A stretch of 64,000 bases of DNA from Dictyophora rubrovolvata (GCA_029959195.1 CP114124.1:1550001-1614000); one strand, 5' to 3'; shown: positions 1 through 11,599, counted from the first letter of the stretch. The notes: a model not told the origin generated them from the letters alone. Program-made: numbers and translations.

Positions 1-150
1 AGTATGAGACAGCTCTTTCTGCAATGATTACAGAATGTCAGGAAAATAGCATTCTGACTCCAGTGACTGCTAGGCACTCACGATGAAGAACATAGATGGC
101 AGGGGTGAACAAGGACAGTATGGATAGTTCCAAGATGAATTCAAAGCTGA
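1..150 (-). CDS. possible partial exons of a membrane protein gene running off the left edge
   Basis: On the minus strand a hydrophobic stretch (about 25 residues, ending AIYVLHR, at about 80-150) is followed by a good donor (GTGAGT), a CTGAC branch-like site and a TTGCAG acceptor, after which a few more codons reach the window edge. This looks like two exons of a membrane protein whose remainder lies to the left. An acceptor-like TTTTTAG precedes the first piece, but no start codon could be joined convincingly. I do not recognise the family, and the call rests only on splice-site pattern and hydrophobicity. Confidence 0.25.
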
Positions 151-281
151 TCACTAAAAAGATGACTGAATGAATGAGGCAAGCATGCTACGAGGCAATG
201 AACGCATACGTACGAACAGGTCAGAAAACAACGGACTGGTATCGAACTCCTAAACTTTGCTGGGCGGGACGAACTATTGTG

Positions 282-294
282 ACGCGTAACGCGT
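282..294. promoter_or_regulatory. paired MluI cell-cycle boxes (MCB) upstream of POL3
   Basis: Two ACGCGT hexamers lie one base apart (282-287 and 289-294), about 90 bp before the inferred POL3 start. In yeasts this hexamer is bound by MBF and drives G1/S expression of replication genes, including DNA polymerase subunits. The sites are seen directly; their function here is inference from that precedent. Confidence 0.6.
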
Positions 295-379
295 GACGCA
301 CGGATGTGATTATCGGAGTTGGCACGACTTTTGCCCGTCCTCGCGTATGTGACGCGACCTGCTGCTGCGACACCCCTCC

Positions 380-3300
380 ATGTTGACAGACAACTCAAAC
401 TCGCTTCCCAAGTAATTTTGAAGTTTATGTATCCTGTGGCGATTCCTCACACATTCATTTTTAGCTCTCAAAGTACAGGTCATGCCACCAAAAGGCGAAG
501 GCTCGCTGGTAGCCATGCCGAGATTGTCCCGCAAGAATCGTTTACAGAAGTTTTGAAGGAACTAGAGAAAAATACACCAGACGCCTTGAGTGAGCATTTA
601 TTCTTGTTTCTTTTCAAGTGCTGAAATGTGAAAACGACATAGAGGCCGAGGCTGAAGGTGGAGCCAATGCTTGGAGTCGTCCTCCCTTAGGGGAGCTTAA
701 TTCGAAGAATGATCCACTCAGTAGGCGTGCTCAAACGTTTTTCGGACTCTTGTGCTCATTCATGACTAGTTTTTCAACAAATTGACATTGAAGAGACTCA
801 GGAAGCGAGGGCTTCGATTCGTATGTTTGGTGTAACGAAGGTACTGTTCGTTCCTAATCCATAGTTATTAGGTCTGATCGACATGCCCACGTCCTTAGGC
901 CGGACACAGTGTCATGGCGATGATCGAAGACTTTTTGCCCTATTTCTATGTTCCTGCTCCCCGCAACTTCGATGACGATTGCCTTAAACCATTCTTGGAC
1001 ACAGTCAACGTGAGCTGCGTACTTCACAGCTGATATGCACGTGGTTTAATGTCTTATCCAGCGCTCGCTGCAATTTCCCATGGCAAAATCCGCAGAACTA
1101 GTCTCCAAACATCCCTTATTAAAATTTAGAGGAGACAACCGTGTTTGGTTTATCAAACTGGTCGTCCAGGACCAACGAGGCTTACCCAAAGTCAGAGATA
1201 AGTACTTCTTGGATGTATTTGAGTTGAAGTGGAGCAAGGGCCTGACGCTGTTAATTCATCACGCTTGTTTGAAAGTGAACGGGACCCATTTAGATTCCGT
1301 GACTTTACATTCGGAGATGCGACCTACGAAAGTAACATTCCATTTACTTTACGATTCATGATCGATACAAAGGCACGTTATTGTTTAATAGTTGAGGTTT
1401 CATCCCTAATGCATATTTAGATCGTAGGAATGAACTGGATAGAGTTTCCTGCGGGGAGCTACCAAATAGTTTCACACAAAACTTCACGTTGTCAGATCGA
1501 AATATCAACGAAGCAAGTTATTTCACGCATCATGCTACTTCATATACTGACAGCTTATCAGATGGAATACAATCATTTCACATGCGCCTGATGGAGAATG
1601 GTCGACACTAGCACCACTCAGAATCCTCAGTTTCGATATCGAGTGTGCGGGTCGTAAAGGTATCTTCCCTGAAGCCGATGTCGATCCCGTCATTCAAATC
1701 GCAAATATGGTTACTCGTCAAGGCACGTAAAAATCTCACTATCCAGAGCATTTATGATATTGAAAATTATTTTCGCAGGCGAATCAAAACCTTTCATACG
1801 CAATGTCTTAACCTTGAACTCGTGTGCACAGATAGTTGGCTCAGAAGTTTTACCGTTCCAGCGAGAAGTCGATTTACTTATGAAGTGGCGCGATTTCATT
1901 CAAGAAGTTGACCCTGATATCATCATCGGCTACAACATAGCTAATTTCGATTTTCCATATCTACTTGACCGAGCTAAGGCTCTCAAACTCGATGATTTCC
2001 CGTTATTGGGCCGAATAAAAGGTAGGTTTTTTTCATGGTCCGATCACAAATCTTAACAAATAACTCATAGACACGAAGTCTAAAATCAAAGACACACATT
2101 TCTCTTCTCGAGCATTTGGTCAACGCGATTCAAAAGAAACTACATTCGATGGACGGTTGCAGCTTGATCTTCTTCAGTTTATGCAGCGGGAGCATAAATT
2201 GCGAAGTTACACATTGAATTCCGTGTGTGCTCAATTCCTCGGAGAGCAGAAAGAAGATGTACACCATTCCATCATTACTGAGCTTCAGAATGGGACTTCG
2301 GAATCTCGACGACGTCTTGCTGTCTACTGTTTAAAGGTACGTTCTTCTTTTCGTATTAAATAACTCTAAATTGTTTCTAGGATGCGTACCTCCCTCAACG
2401 ACTTCTAGATAAATTAATGTGTTTGGTTAACTACGCGGAAATGGCGCGTGTAACTGGAGTCCCATTTAATTATCTTCTATCAAGAGGACAGTCCATTAAA
2501 GTGCTTTCACAATTATACCGCAAAGCGAATCAAGAGGATTATGTGATCCCTTCTATGAAAGGAGAAGGTTTGTTTAGCACCGACTGTGCTCATATTTTAC
2601 ATGCTTGAACTTGATGATAGGTAGCGACGATCAGTACGAAGGCGCGACGGTCATTGAGCCACTTAAAGGGTATTACGATGTACCCATCGCAACCCTTGAC
2701 TTCAGTTCGCTATACCCTTCAATTATGATGGCACACAATCTTTGTTATACTACTTTATTGGATCAAGCGGCAATCAACACCCTCGGTTTGCAGCAAGATG
2801 TTGATTATGTGAAAACGCCGACAAATGGTACTTTAAACCAAAAAAATGAATTGCTATCGTGTTTAATCATTTCTCAGATATGTTTGTTACATCGGCAAAG
2901 AGAAAAGGCTTGTTGCCCATTATATTAGAGGATTTGTTGTCTGCTCGAAAGAGGGCAAAAGCTGATTTGAAGAAGGAGACGGATCCTTTTAAAAGAGCAG
3001 TTTTGGATGGCCGGCAGTTGGCTCTTAAAGTGAGGTCTTCTTGCTACTCAAGTCAACACACATGCTCAATCTTTTTTATACTAGATCAGTGCCAATTCAG
3101 TGTATGGTTTTACTGGCGCCACAATAGGCAAACTCCCGTGCTTGCAAATTTCAGCTAGTGTCACTGCTTACGGACGAAGTATGATTATGAGAACGAAAGA
3201 TGTCTGTTTTTTTCCGTGTCTTGAGTTTGATACGTTTTCATAACGACTGTTTATAGGAGGTTGAGACTCATTATTCAGTCGCAAATGGTTATGAACACGA

Positions 3301-4844
3301 CGCTCAAGTTATTTATGGTGATACTGATTCGGTGATGGTGAAGTTTGGTACAAATAACTTAGAGGAAGCTATGCGTTTAGGTTCTTTCTTGTTCCGACTT
3401 TCTTACAATCCTGAACCTGATCTTTATGAATTTTCTAGGGGCTGAGGCTGCTTCCCTTGTCACGACCAAATTCATGAAACCTATTAAACTAGAATTTGAA
3501 AAAGTATATTTCCCGTATCTTTTGATTAATAAAAAACGATATGCTGGTTTGTATTGGACTCGTCCGGAGAAATATGATAAGATGGACTCGAAGGGCATTG
3601 AGGTGAGTAACACCAAATTGTAAAACTTGAAGACTGCCTCTAAGACACCTGTAGACCGTCAGACGTGATAATTGCAGGCTGGTTCAAACTGTTATTGAGA
3701 CATGTCTTCATAAGATGCTTATCGACAGGGATGTGAAAGCTGCCGAAAAGTAAGTTGATATTGGACGCCTTCCGTTGCTTCTAAGAAGCATTTTCAGCTT
3801 CGTCAAACGGACTATCGCAGACTTGTTACAAAACAAAGTTGATATGTCTCAACTAGTCATTACGAAGGCATTGGCCAAAGCAGGTGTGTTTTATATCGTC
3901 AAAAATTTCTGGTGTTCCATTTGTTTACCGTGCCTATAGACTACGCTGCGAAACAGCCTCATGTCGAGCTCGCAGAAAGGATGAGACAACGTGACGCAGG
4001 TTCTGCACCGGCTTTAGGAGATCGAGTTGCATATGTCATCATCAAGGGCATCAAAGGCAAGCAATTGATTATACCACGGGAAATAAATTTTTAACTGAAG
4101 TTTTAGGTGCTGCTGCGTATGAGAAATCGGAAGACCCTATTTATGTTCTTGAGAACAACATACCGATTGACACGAAGTATTACCTTGATAACCAACTTTC
4201 GAAACCTTTGTTGCGTATTTTTGAACCTATTTTGGGCGAGAAAGCCCAATCGCTCCGTATGCTATTGTCTTTTGTCCATTGTTGCAATACTAACAAATGA
4301 TACGCAGTGGCCGGTGAACACACGCGTTCTATTCAAATTGCCACTCCTTCAGTGGGTGGTTTGATGAAATATGCAGTAAAGACTATGACTTGTTTGGGTT
4401 GTAAAACTGCCATGAAACCTTCCAACAGCATCAAAGGTTTGTCCGATTACATGTATTTGTTTATCTTTACTTATTCCTATACGTTAATAGATGGTGCTGT
4501 TTGTAACAATTGTCGTCCCAAGTTAGGGGATTTACACTTCAAACAAGTATGCCTCCTCATATCTCTCTCATTGATGCTCACTCATAGCTCTAGGTTACAT
4601 TGACATCCGAGCGTCAAGTCCAGTTCGCTCGATTATGGACTCAGTGTCAGCGATGCCAGGGATCATTACATCAAGTATGTATTTGCTAAACGAACCGTTA
4701 GTTTATACTTCTTACCTCTTTCTCCCAAAGGATGTTTTGTGCACGAGCAAGGACTGTCCGATATTTTACATGCGCAAAAAAGCGCAAAAAGAGGTCGAGG
4801 ACTCCGTCGTGGTTTTGGATCGTTTTAGCAACGAGATATGGTAG
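380..4844 (+). CDS. POL3: DNA polymerase delta catalytic subunit
   Basis: This B-family replicative polymerase synthesises the lagging strand in the nucleus and proofreads. The pieces line up in order with yeast Pol3: an N-terminal segment with RMFGV, exonuclease motif I (SFDIECAG), the exonuclease II region ([14 protein letters not shown]), [20 protein letters not shown], polymerase motif A ([10 protein letters not shown]), the GRQLALK helix, motif C (YGDTDSV), and [10 protein letters not shown]. Paired C-terminal cysteine motifs follow ([15 protein letters not shown], then CQRC..CTSKDC); the second binds the 4Fe-4S cluster in this family. The protein ends DRFSNEIW. The start at 380 joins a 32-base exon across an intron at 412-464 in frame to the KRRRLAGS segment. 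About twenty short introns interrupt it. Inner splice sites near 1200-1275 are uncertain. Identity is very secure. Confidence 0.96.
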
Positions 4845-5007
4845 ACTTATTTCCATAAATACGTTATTCTATGTAGTTTATCGTATGTTTTGTATCATCA
4901 TAGCGGAAGCTCTTGTATAGTAGCGGTTTGTCACACGTAAGCTTGACGGGACTGAACTGAGTAGTCGCGCGGCGCGTGCATGTCCAAGGTCCAGTTTGAA
5001 TGCGACA

Positions 5008-6951
5008 ATGATCAAGAAGGCGATACCAGATATCTCAGTTCTCGGCCAATCTGCTGCCAGTATCGTGCTTAACGCCCAGCGGCGGAATGAGCTTCAGTAA
5101 GTATATTTTACCTTTGATTGAGATCAATTAACCAGAAGGCTGACATGGCACCGCAGTTTGTTCAGCGTCAACCGAGTAAAAAGGCAGCTGGAACGCGATT
5201 TCTCTTTAGAAGAGAATGCTTTAAATAACGCGTATTATAAGAGAATTATCTCGCAAGCAGTAAAATCCGCGGTGAGTGAAGAATTACTATGTTATTATAG
5301 TGGTTGTGCTTATGGCCTGAGGGCGTTTCAACAGCTTGAAACCGGACAAGTCGTCCTACCACTCCAATCAGAAACGAATGAAGCATCAAAACAACAAGAG
5401 CCCAAGGGAGTCGGGGAGCTTGTCAAAGAGATGAACATTGAAAAGACGCAAATCGAAAGCAAGAGTCTAATGGAGAAGACGGAGGAGGAGAAGGAAAAGG
5501 AAAACAAGGAGAAAGAGAAAGAGAAAGAGAAAGAGAAAGAGAAAGAGAAAGAGAAAGAGAGAAAAAAGGAAATTACTTCGTCTTCAGCGCGCCCAGTCTC
5601 TCAACCTCCATCCATCAAGAAAGTGTACAAAATGCCTAACCCGGAAGACGTATGTAACCGCATTTTTTTATAAGTCTATAGCTCATTATTTATGTAGCGG
5701 GGAAGACGAGTATGGCATAACCTTCATGTGCGTTTAATCCTTATTCTCACCTTGTTTTTTTTTACAGGATTTCACGCTTAAAGTACGTCCATTGGCGGAT
5801 GCTGTGTCAGTTCAACCATGACACCTTTCGCCAGACTCTACCACCAGTGACAAAGAAGGATGAAGGGTCAAAGTCTGCTCCTCGAAGGGTAAATGAATCT
5901 TTCATTTGTCACTTTTACAGTTTTTGATTGTTACAGCCTACTATGAAACGTTCGTTCAGAAGTCGTGAGTATATCGAGGACGACGAGGAGGACGACTCGG
6001 CCATAACTGACGTACGTGAATATTATTTGGAAGAATGGTCGATGTCATTTTCTATATTATGGTTTAACAGAATAGCGGAAACGGTGAAAAATCATCCTCT
6101 TCTGAAGAATCTTCAAGTCCTTCAAAATCAGAAGAACGTGAACAACGAGGGAAGCGAAAGAAAAGGCAAGAAGAAGTAAGCTATTAGGGTAATATCTTCG
6201 GTTCTTCGCGACTCACAGTTTGAAAGGGATCGCGTAAAGTAAATGAGTCTAGTTGTCATAATGATTTTTTCCGAGTTTCTGTTAAGCGTTCTAGGAGTGT
6301 TCGAGAGACCGAAGCCTCTGAGGGAGACGAAGCGACAATAGCTAGATATAAGGTAGATATGTGTCTTGGTATCACTTGTTATTGTACTTTAATCTTCATA
6401 TGATCGCTTCAGACGCTGGTCTCCGCGTGTGGTGCGAGAAAAAAATGGTTTGAACATCGTCTTATTTTTTTGTGTAACGTCTAATACTGTAATGATAGGT
6501 CCAAAGAATTCGAAAACTACCCAAAACCGAAACAGCAAATTAATCGTCTAAAGGAAATACTGGCCGAGCTGGGCATGAAAAAAGGACGATATAGCGTGGA
6601 AAAAGCGAAGCAAATTAAGAGAAAAAGAGATTTAGCACGAGAGTTGGGTGGGTATTCAGTCTTCTGAGCGGATAATTCTAGTCCTTAGTTCATTTTTTAG
6701 AGGATGTCATTGAATACGAGCGTAAGGCGGGAATTTCTCGAGATCGTCGAAAGAAATCTGGACGTCTGGTTGGGGAATTGGATACTGAAACTGAAACCGA
6801 AACCGACAGTGATGAGTCGGGTTCAGACGACAAGGTGTGTTCGGTATATAGGACCTCGAAACATCGTGATATTGACAAACCCACAACTCGTTAGCCATCG
6901 GCCTCGACCGCCATAAAGAAATATTTAAGTAAACAGCGGGAGGAAAGGTGA
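5008..6951 (+). CDS. HIRIP3-like histone-chaperone-type nuclear protein
   Basis: The N-terminal region (FSVNRVKRQLERDF) resembles the DEK-C-like helical segment of HIRIP3. The C-terminal core contains ACGARKKW, then NYPKPKQQINRLKEILAELG, then KAKQIKRKRDLAREL, which matches the conserved HIRIP3 core (CGxR, a leucine-rich helix, KxxxIKxxRD). HIRIP3 proteins bind histone H2A/H2B and HIRA in the nucleus. Between them is a low-complexity, highly charged linker with a KE repeat and acidic serine-rich stretches. The start assumes a first exon at 5008 joined through GTAAG..GCAG to the LFSVNRV exon; another start is possible. The last exon (SASTAIKKYLSKQREER) follows an intron ending CGTTAG. Inner exons around 5650-6300 are short and uncertain. 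Confidence 0.6.
5509..5561 (+). repeat. GAGAAA hexanucleotide microsatellite coding for a KE repeat
   Basis: A nearly perfect run of GAGAAA units lies inside the HIRIP3-like gene and encodes alternating Lys and Glu. The period is a multiple of three, so changes in copy number keep the reading frame. Confidence 0.9.
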
Positions 6952-7052
6952 CAACTCGAAAATGAAGATGTAACAAGATTGCTACTATTGTATTAATTTG
7001 ATAATGGCCATATATCATTACAGTGGATAAATTATTGAATGCGGATATTCTG

Positions 7053-7858
7053 TCAACTATTGCCCGTTCCAGGAAAGAATCGTACACCCCCTCCTTCCAC
7101 AGCATCAATTGTTTGTCCCCTGCCTGTTTTCCCCAGAATGCCAATTGCCTTCCTCAATAAAGGAACGGGCAATCCTTTCATAGGACTAGTCGTATCGGTT
7201 GCTGTCAGTTCATAAAACGTAAGAATTGTGTTCAATTGTCCTGTAGATGTAGCCTACAGAGAATATTCAAGTCAGTTGTCAAAGCTCATAGATAAGAGAC
7301 AGGAAGCGAGATGCACCCATTCATGAATAACTTCAGCCCATTCTTCAGGGAGGCGCCAGTAAACCAGGATAGATCTTGTTTGTTTCGGTGGCTCATAAAT
7401 CGCTAGGTTTTGCGATACCAGTGCAGCCATCAAAAATGATAAATGAGAAGGGAGTAGCTTGCCTATATAGAACAGTTTAGTTCAAAGTCTGATAACGCAC
7501 ACACACGCACGATTTATGCGATCATTTCGCAAGATCTCGTGCCAATCGCTCTCGGAAGATTCACAGTCGTCAATTTTCAGAGTAAATAATCCTTTATGGC
7601 GTGCATAGGAGAGGATAAGACGTGTCCAGTCTTGAGTTTGAACAGCCTGTGTTGTAGGATTCGGCTGAAGACTATATCAATGATGTCAGTAAGATCACTA
7701 AAGCTGTCACGCAAGTTCTGGACGCACGTAAAGAATGGGGGAAGTGAGTGGATACTAGGTAACCGAAAGCCTGAATTATCAAAGCCAATGAGAGGGACGG
7801 ATCCTGAGCGAATTGCTAGTACTTCACCTGATGCTGTGAGATAAGGCTGGAGGGACAT
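7053..7858 (-). CDS. VPS25: ESCRT-II subunit VPS25
   Basis: VPS25 is the winged-helix subunit of ESCRT-II that contacts ESCRT-III on endosomes during sorting of ubiquitinated cargo. After splicing, the protein begins MSLQPYLTASG, then FRLPSIHSLPPFFTLQPNP, the hallmark VPS25 N-terminus. It continues with WTRLILSYARHKGLFTL, the KLLPSHLSFLMAALVSQNLA helix, ILVYWRLPEEWAEVIHEW (compare human SFLIMWRRPEEW), and a C-terminal FYELT..GGGVRFFPG. The first intron is 57 bp (GTGAAG..TTCAG) and the second runs from FFT to LQPNP. About four introns in all. It ends about 100 bp from the convergent HIRIP3-like gene. Confidence 0.92.
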
Positions 7859-8164
7859 GGACGTACATCATGTAACTCCGCTAAATAGCTTTGAGATTAC
7901 GCAAGCTGATTACTGATACACTCCTTGTTAGAAAGTGTAAAAAGACTCAAGTAATCGACATTTTCAGTGGTAGTGAACTAATGTCATTTGATAAAGAACA
8001 TTGTCGTTTTAGTCTATTAATAATATTTAGTATCGAGAAAAATTTCACTATTATTTCAGGTGGCGGAGTTTGAATAATCGTTCTGTATAGTTGCTTACGT
8101 TAGCATCTGCTTGACTCAAAAGTGAACATTTCTCATCTCAAGACTTCAAGACGAAACAACCGTA
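7859..8164. other. intergenic region between VPS25 and RPL11 (divergent)
   Basis: No coding region was recognised. It must hold both promoters. A pyrimidine-rich stretch lies around 8105-8160, just before the RPL11 start. Open frames here are short and unlike any family. Confidence 0.6.
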
Positions 8165-8874
8165 ATGGTTAGTTCTCCTTCTCCTTCTCCTTTTTACCTA
8201 CCAATGATTTACTGATATATATTGCAACGTAGGCCGACACAAAAACAACACCAACAAACCCCATGAAGGAGGTCAAAATTGACAAACTTGTCCTCAGTAA
8301 GCCTATTTACTGCTGAACTTTTCTGGGTCACTAACGCTGTTCACGCTTCAAAATAGACATCTCAGTCGGTGAATCTGGTGATCGCTTGACTCGTGCTTCC
8401 AAGGTTCTTGAGCAATTAACTGGTCAAACACCGGTTTCTTCAAAAGCCCGCTACACCATTCGTACTTTTGGTATCCGTCGTAACGAAAAAATTGCCACTC
8501 ATGTCACCATCCGCGGTCCCAAAGCCGAAGAAATTCTGGAACGTGGTTTGAAGGTCAAAGAATACGAACTTAGACGTCGTAACTTCTCAGAGACGGGTAA
8601 CTTCGGTTTCGGTATTCAGGAGCATATTGATTTGGGCGCTCGGTATGATCCCGGTATTGGTATCTTTGGCATGGACTTCTATGTCGTCATGACTCGTCCT
8701 GGTGCTCGTGTTGCACAGAGAAAGGCGAAGAAGGCGCGGGTTGGTTTCCCCCACCGAGTGAAGAAAGAGGATACCATGGCTTGGTTCAAGTCACACTTTG
8801 ATGGCGTCATTCTTGTAAGTAGTTTTTCTCTCTCGACTGATAATGTTGCCACCGCTAACTGGTCATAGCGATAA
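8165..8874 (+). CDS. RPL11: 60S ribosomal protein L11 (uL5)
   Basis: This cytosolic large-subunit protein sits in the central protuberance and contacts 5S rRNA. The spliced protein reads [43 protein letters not shown], then the conserved [21 protein letters not shown] and [24 protein letters not shown] blocks, and ends with [12 protein letters not shown]. The first coding exon is only the ATG, with an intron straight after it, as in many fungal ribosomal protein genes. The last exon codes for one Arg and the stop (intron GTAAGT..CATAG). Length is normal for the family. Confidence 0.97.
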
Positions 8875-9077
8875 ACTATATAGCGCTTTATTTGTAATGT
8901 ATGCCATCATGCCATATCCTTGAAAAATTGCGACCTTAGGCATATGCATATGCTGCAACACTTAGCTGATGTGATAATGTTCCATATAATTTTACTTTTG
9001 TTTGGTCATTACCGCAAGAGCGTTACAATACAATACATGGTTATAGTACAAGGCTACGACTAGTGATCTAATCAATG

Positions 9078-9660
9078 CTAGTCTTGACGCGTTTGAGCCC
9101 CTTTAATCTTTTGTAAGGCATCGAGGACACCCTTCCAAGCATCCCGTTCAACACGAATTTCTTGCAAGGGCTTAATCTCTTTCAGTGATTCGTCATCGAA
9201 CGCGTTTGGTGAACCAACACCAGTTATTGGGGGTATGAAGTTGGCAGGAGAGGCATCGATGGATGATGGTGATATTCTCGCTCGACGCAACTGTGCAAGT
9301 ACAGCACGCAGTGAAATTTGAATAGCCTAGAACTACAGGTGTCAGCTCAGACGCAATCAAGTGTGTTGTGTTGTTTGTATTACGTCTAATGTTTCGAAAT
9401 ATTGTGTTACTTCTGATACGAACTGTTCTGATCGTTCGTCTCCTTCTGGAAGAGTATCATTCGAATTATCTGCTGGAGGAAGTGCCAAAAGAGACATCGA
9501 CGATGAAGCTAAAGAAAGAAGACGAATAATGTCCTATGGAACGTCAGTTTCTCAAAAACTTCATTCACAACGCTCAACTCACCTTCTCGACATTTCCTAA
9601 CTCATGAATTTGTCGTGCAGTCGAACTCGAATCCCAAGTGGGATCTAACTCGTCTGCCAT
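9078..9660 (-). CDS. MED11: Mediator complex subunit 11
   Basis: MED11 is a small Mediator head-module subunit that pairs with MED22 and helps recruit TFIIH to RNA polymerase II promoters. The protein reads MADELDPTWDSSSTARQIHELGNVEK, then a helix around IIRLLSLASSMSLLALP, then EQFVSEVTQYFETLDAIQISLRAVLAQLRR, the MED11 signature (a Q/RIxxLGxVE start and an F..EYF..L..IQ..LR core). The tail includes PLQEIRVERDAWKGVLDALQ. Two introns are inferred. An in-frame ATG upstream at 9756 would overlap the neighbouring reductase, so the ATG at 9660 is preferred. It is divergent from that gene with 84 bp between starts. Confidence 0.8.
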
Positions 9661-9744
9661 GGCCCCGGGATGCCAGTCCGAGGTCGACGCTGCTAACGTC
9701 GGAGCTCGAAAAAAGTAAGCGGCAGCAATTTCTTGTGGATCTAA
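9661..9744. promoter_or_regulatory. compact bidirectional promoter MED11 / ketopantoate reductase
   Basis: Only 84 bp separates the two inferred start codons, so both core promoters and 5' UTRs must fit here or overlap the coding exons. Confidence 0.5.
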
Positions 9745-11058
9745 ATGCGATTTCACGTTCTTGGTATTGGACCTATAGGTTCATTGGTGGCTTTCCATTT
9801 GCGCCGAACACTTCCCCCTGCCGTACCAGTGGCATTGGTGGTCAAGTCGAAAAGTAGAGCAAGGGCCCTTCGGGAAGCGGACGGTATTGCAATCGAGACT
9901 GGCGGGACGTCGCTCGTGCAAAAGGGGTTCGAAGTGGAAGTATTCGAGCCGCTAGAAGAGATTATACAAGACCTTGTGTACACCAGACATGGTGGCGTAG
10001 TGCTGCCAAAGAATACGAACCAGCCAAAACGAGCGGGCGAATTATTACCAACGCAGGAAAACATGGAGAACCTGAGCAGGCCGATTGATTCCGTAATTGT
10101 GTGTACAAAAGCGCAAACGACAGCAGGAATATTCAAACGTATCAAACGAAGGTTTACACCGCAATCGACTATTGTTCTCTTGCAGAACGGAATGGGTGTC
10201 TACGAGCAACTTGTTTCCGACGTATTCCGAAATCCGTTGGAGCGTCCTCAGTTCATCATAGCCACGACAACACATGCGGCGAGGACTAAGAGTCATGGAG
10301 ATATATATCATACTATACACATTGGACACGGAGAGCTCGTCTTTGGTGTCGTTCCCGATCCTCTCAACGAACGAGATTTCGAACGCTCTAAATACAACCC
10401 CGACGAACCGTCTCATGAACGTGTACTTTCATTAGACGATATTTCTCCGAAAAACCAGAGTCCTGCTTCGGACAGATGCGGAACTTTACGAGCCACCATT
10501 GCTGCTCTGAGCGGGATGCTGCAGCTGAATCCTATATGGGAAACATTTTCAGACCTGCAAATTCGACTGCGAAGAAAACTTGTTGTTAATTCAATTGTCA
10601 ACCCATTAACAGCCCTTATTGGAACTTCGAATGGTGCGTTATATGGCGAGGAATCTGTCCGGTACATTATACAGGCGTTTTGTGATGAAGTTTCGTCTAT
10701 TTTTGCAAAGGAATACGCCGGGGCTTTGAATTGGGTGCCCAATTTATCACCGGGTTCGGAAAATACTCAAAGCAGTCCCTCGGATGGCGTTTCTGAATCA
10801 GAGAGTGCTCTCTCTTTACCTCCCGGCCTTCGCTCGGAAGACTTACAGCGAGAAGTGTCCCGGGTAATCCAACGTACCTCCTTAAACTATTCCTCAATGC
10901 TGGTTGATACATGGAAAGGGCGCGAAACCGAGATCGAGCATCTTAACGGCTACCTACGGAGAATGGGGAGACAGTACAATATCCCGACACCCACAAACGA
11001 CTTGCTTTACAACTTGATTAAATTCAAGGAAGTTGCTGTCCCCGCTGTAAGATTTTAG
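9745..11058 (+). CDS. PAN5: 2-dehydropantoate 2-reductase (ketopantoate reductase)
   Basis: The enzyme reduces ketopantoate to pantoate with NADPH in pantothenate and CoA synthesis. The 437-residue frame is uninterrupted, unusual among its intron-rich neighbours. It starts MRFHVLGIGPIGSLVAFHLR, a Rossmann fold GxGxxG at the N-terminus. It then has SVIVCTKAQTT and TIVLLQNGMGVYE (NADP domain), and the C-terminal domain RRKLVVNSIVNPLTALIGTSNG, whose Lys is the family's catalytic Lys, followed by EIEHLNGYLRRMG with the substrate-binding Glu and Asn. Length fits larger fungal members, with a low-complexity insert around residues 330-355. Substrate could differ in this broad ApbA/PanE family. Confidence 0.87.
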   Translation: MRFHVLGIGPIGSLVAFHLRRTLPPAVPVALVVKSKSRARALREADGIAIETGGTSLVQKGFEVEVFEPLEEIIQDLVYTRHGGVVLPKNTNQPKRAGELLPTQENMENLSRPIDSVIVCTKAQTTAGIFKRIKRRFTPQSTIVLLQNGMGVYEQLVSDVFRNPLERPQFIIATTTHAARTKSHGDIYHTIHIGHGELVFGVVPDPLNERDFERSKYNPDEPSHERVLSLDDISPKNQSPASDRCGTLRATIAALSGMLQLNPIWETFSDLQIRLRRKLVVNSIVNPLTALIGTSNGALYGEESVRYIIQAFCDEVSSIFAKEYAGALNWVPNLSPGSENTQSSPSDGVSESESALSLPPGLRSEDLQREVSRVIQRTSLNYSSMLVDTWKGRETEIEHLNGYLRRMGRQYNIPTPTNDLLYNLIKFKEVAVPAVRF

Positions 11059-11599
11059 ATTTTATCGCCAGGATATCACAATTTTCCGAACAAAAAAGTA
11101 CCAAGAATACCCCCAATCCCAAAGCCTATGTATTTTTCCGATAATTACCATCAGCATATTTACCTGTATAATAGTGCAATCTAATCACGAGAATTTAGCA
11201 CATTGTAGCATCGAATATTCATAGATAATTCAGATGGAGAAGTACAAACAATCCTTTAAAGGCTCTAGTGATCATTGGCCAGTGAAAGCGACGGCCGATG
11301 CCGCAATGCGTGACGTTTTATTCAGTCACAGGTTGTAAAAATATAAAGTCGAGCGCCGGGTCAGTTTTTTTTCTTTCGAACGCATTTCTCCCTCTCCTTT
11401 TTGCATTTTACCTAGAGGTAAGCAGAGAACCTCTCTCGCTATTTTCTTAGAAGATGAACTCAATAGATGACGAGTCTGAAAGCATTCTGTGCTTATGATG
11501 AGTCTTTTTGAAATTCCATTCATGCATTTCTGAATTTTCTTTACCTTTATTACACACTACACACCCTACGCAGAGTTACTGATGAACTTCTCCTTGCAG
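11059..11599. other. intergenic region with probable 5' UTR intron end of TSR4
   Basis: No coding gene was recognised. The sequence CTTCTCCTTGCAG directly abuts the ATG at 11600 and looks like an intron acceptor, so the downstream gene may have a 5' UTR intron. Short open frames on the minus strand here look like chance. Confidence 0.5.

Noticed and set aside
9661-9756. Longer N-terminus for MED11
   Set aside because: It would overlap the reductase start codon, and the conserved MED11 region begins after the inner ATG at 9660.
10045-10416. Minus-strand open frames inside the ketopantoate reductase gene
   Set aside because: They are shadows of a well-supported 437-codon gene on the other strand and resemble no family.
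11326-11523. Small minus-strand gene before TSR4
   Set aside because: Low-complexity sequence without homology or good context; it probably lies in the TSR4 promoter or 5' UTR intron.
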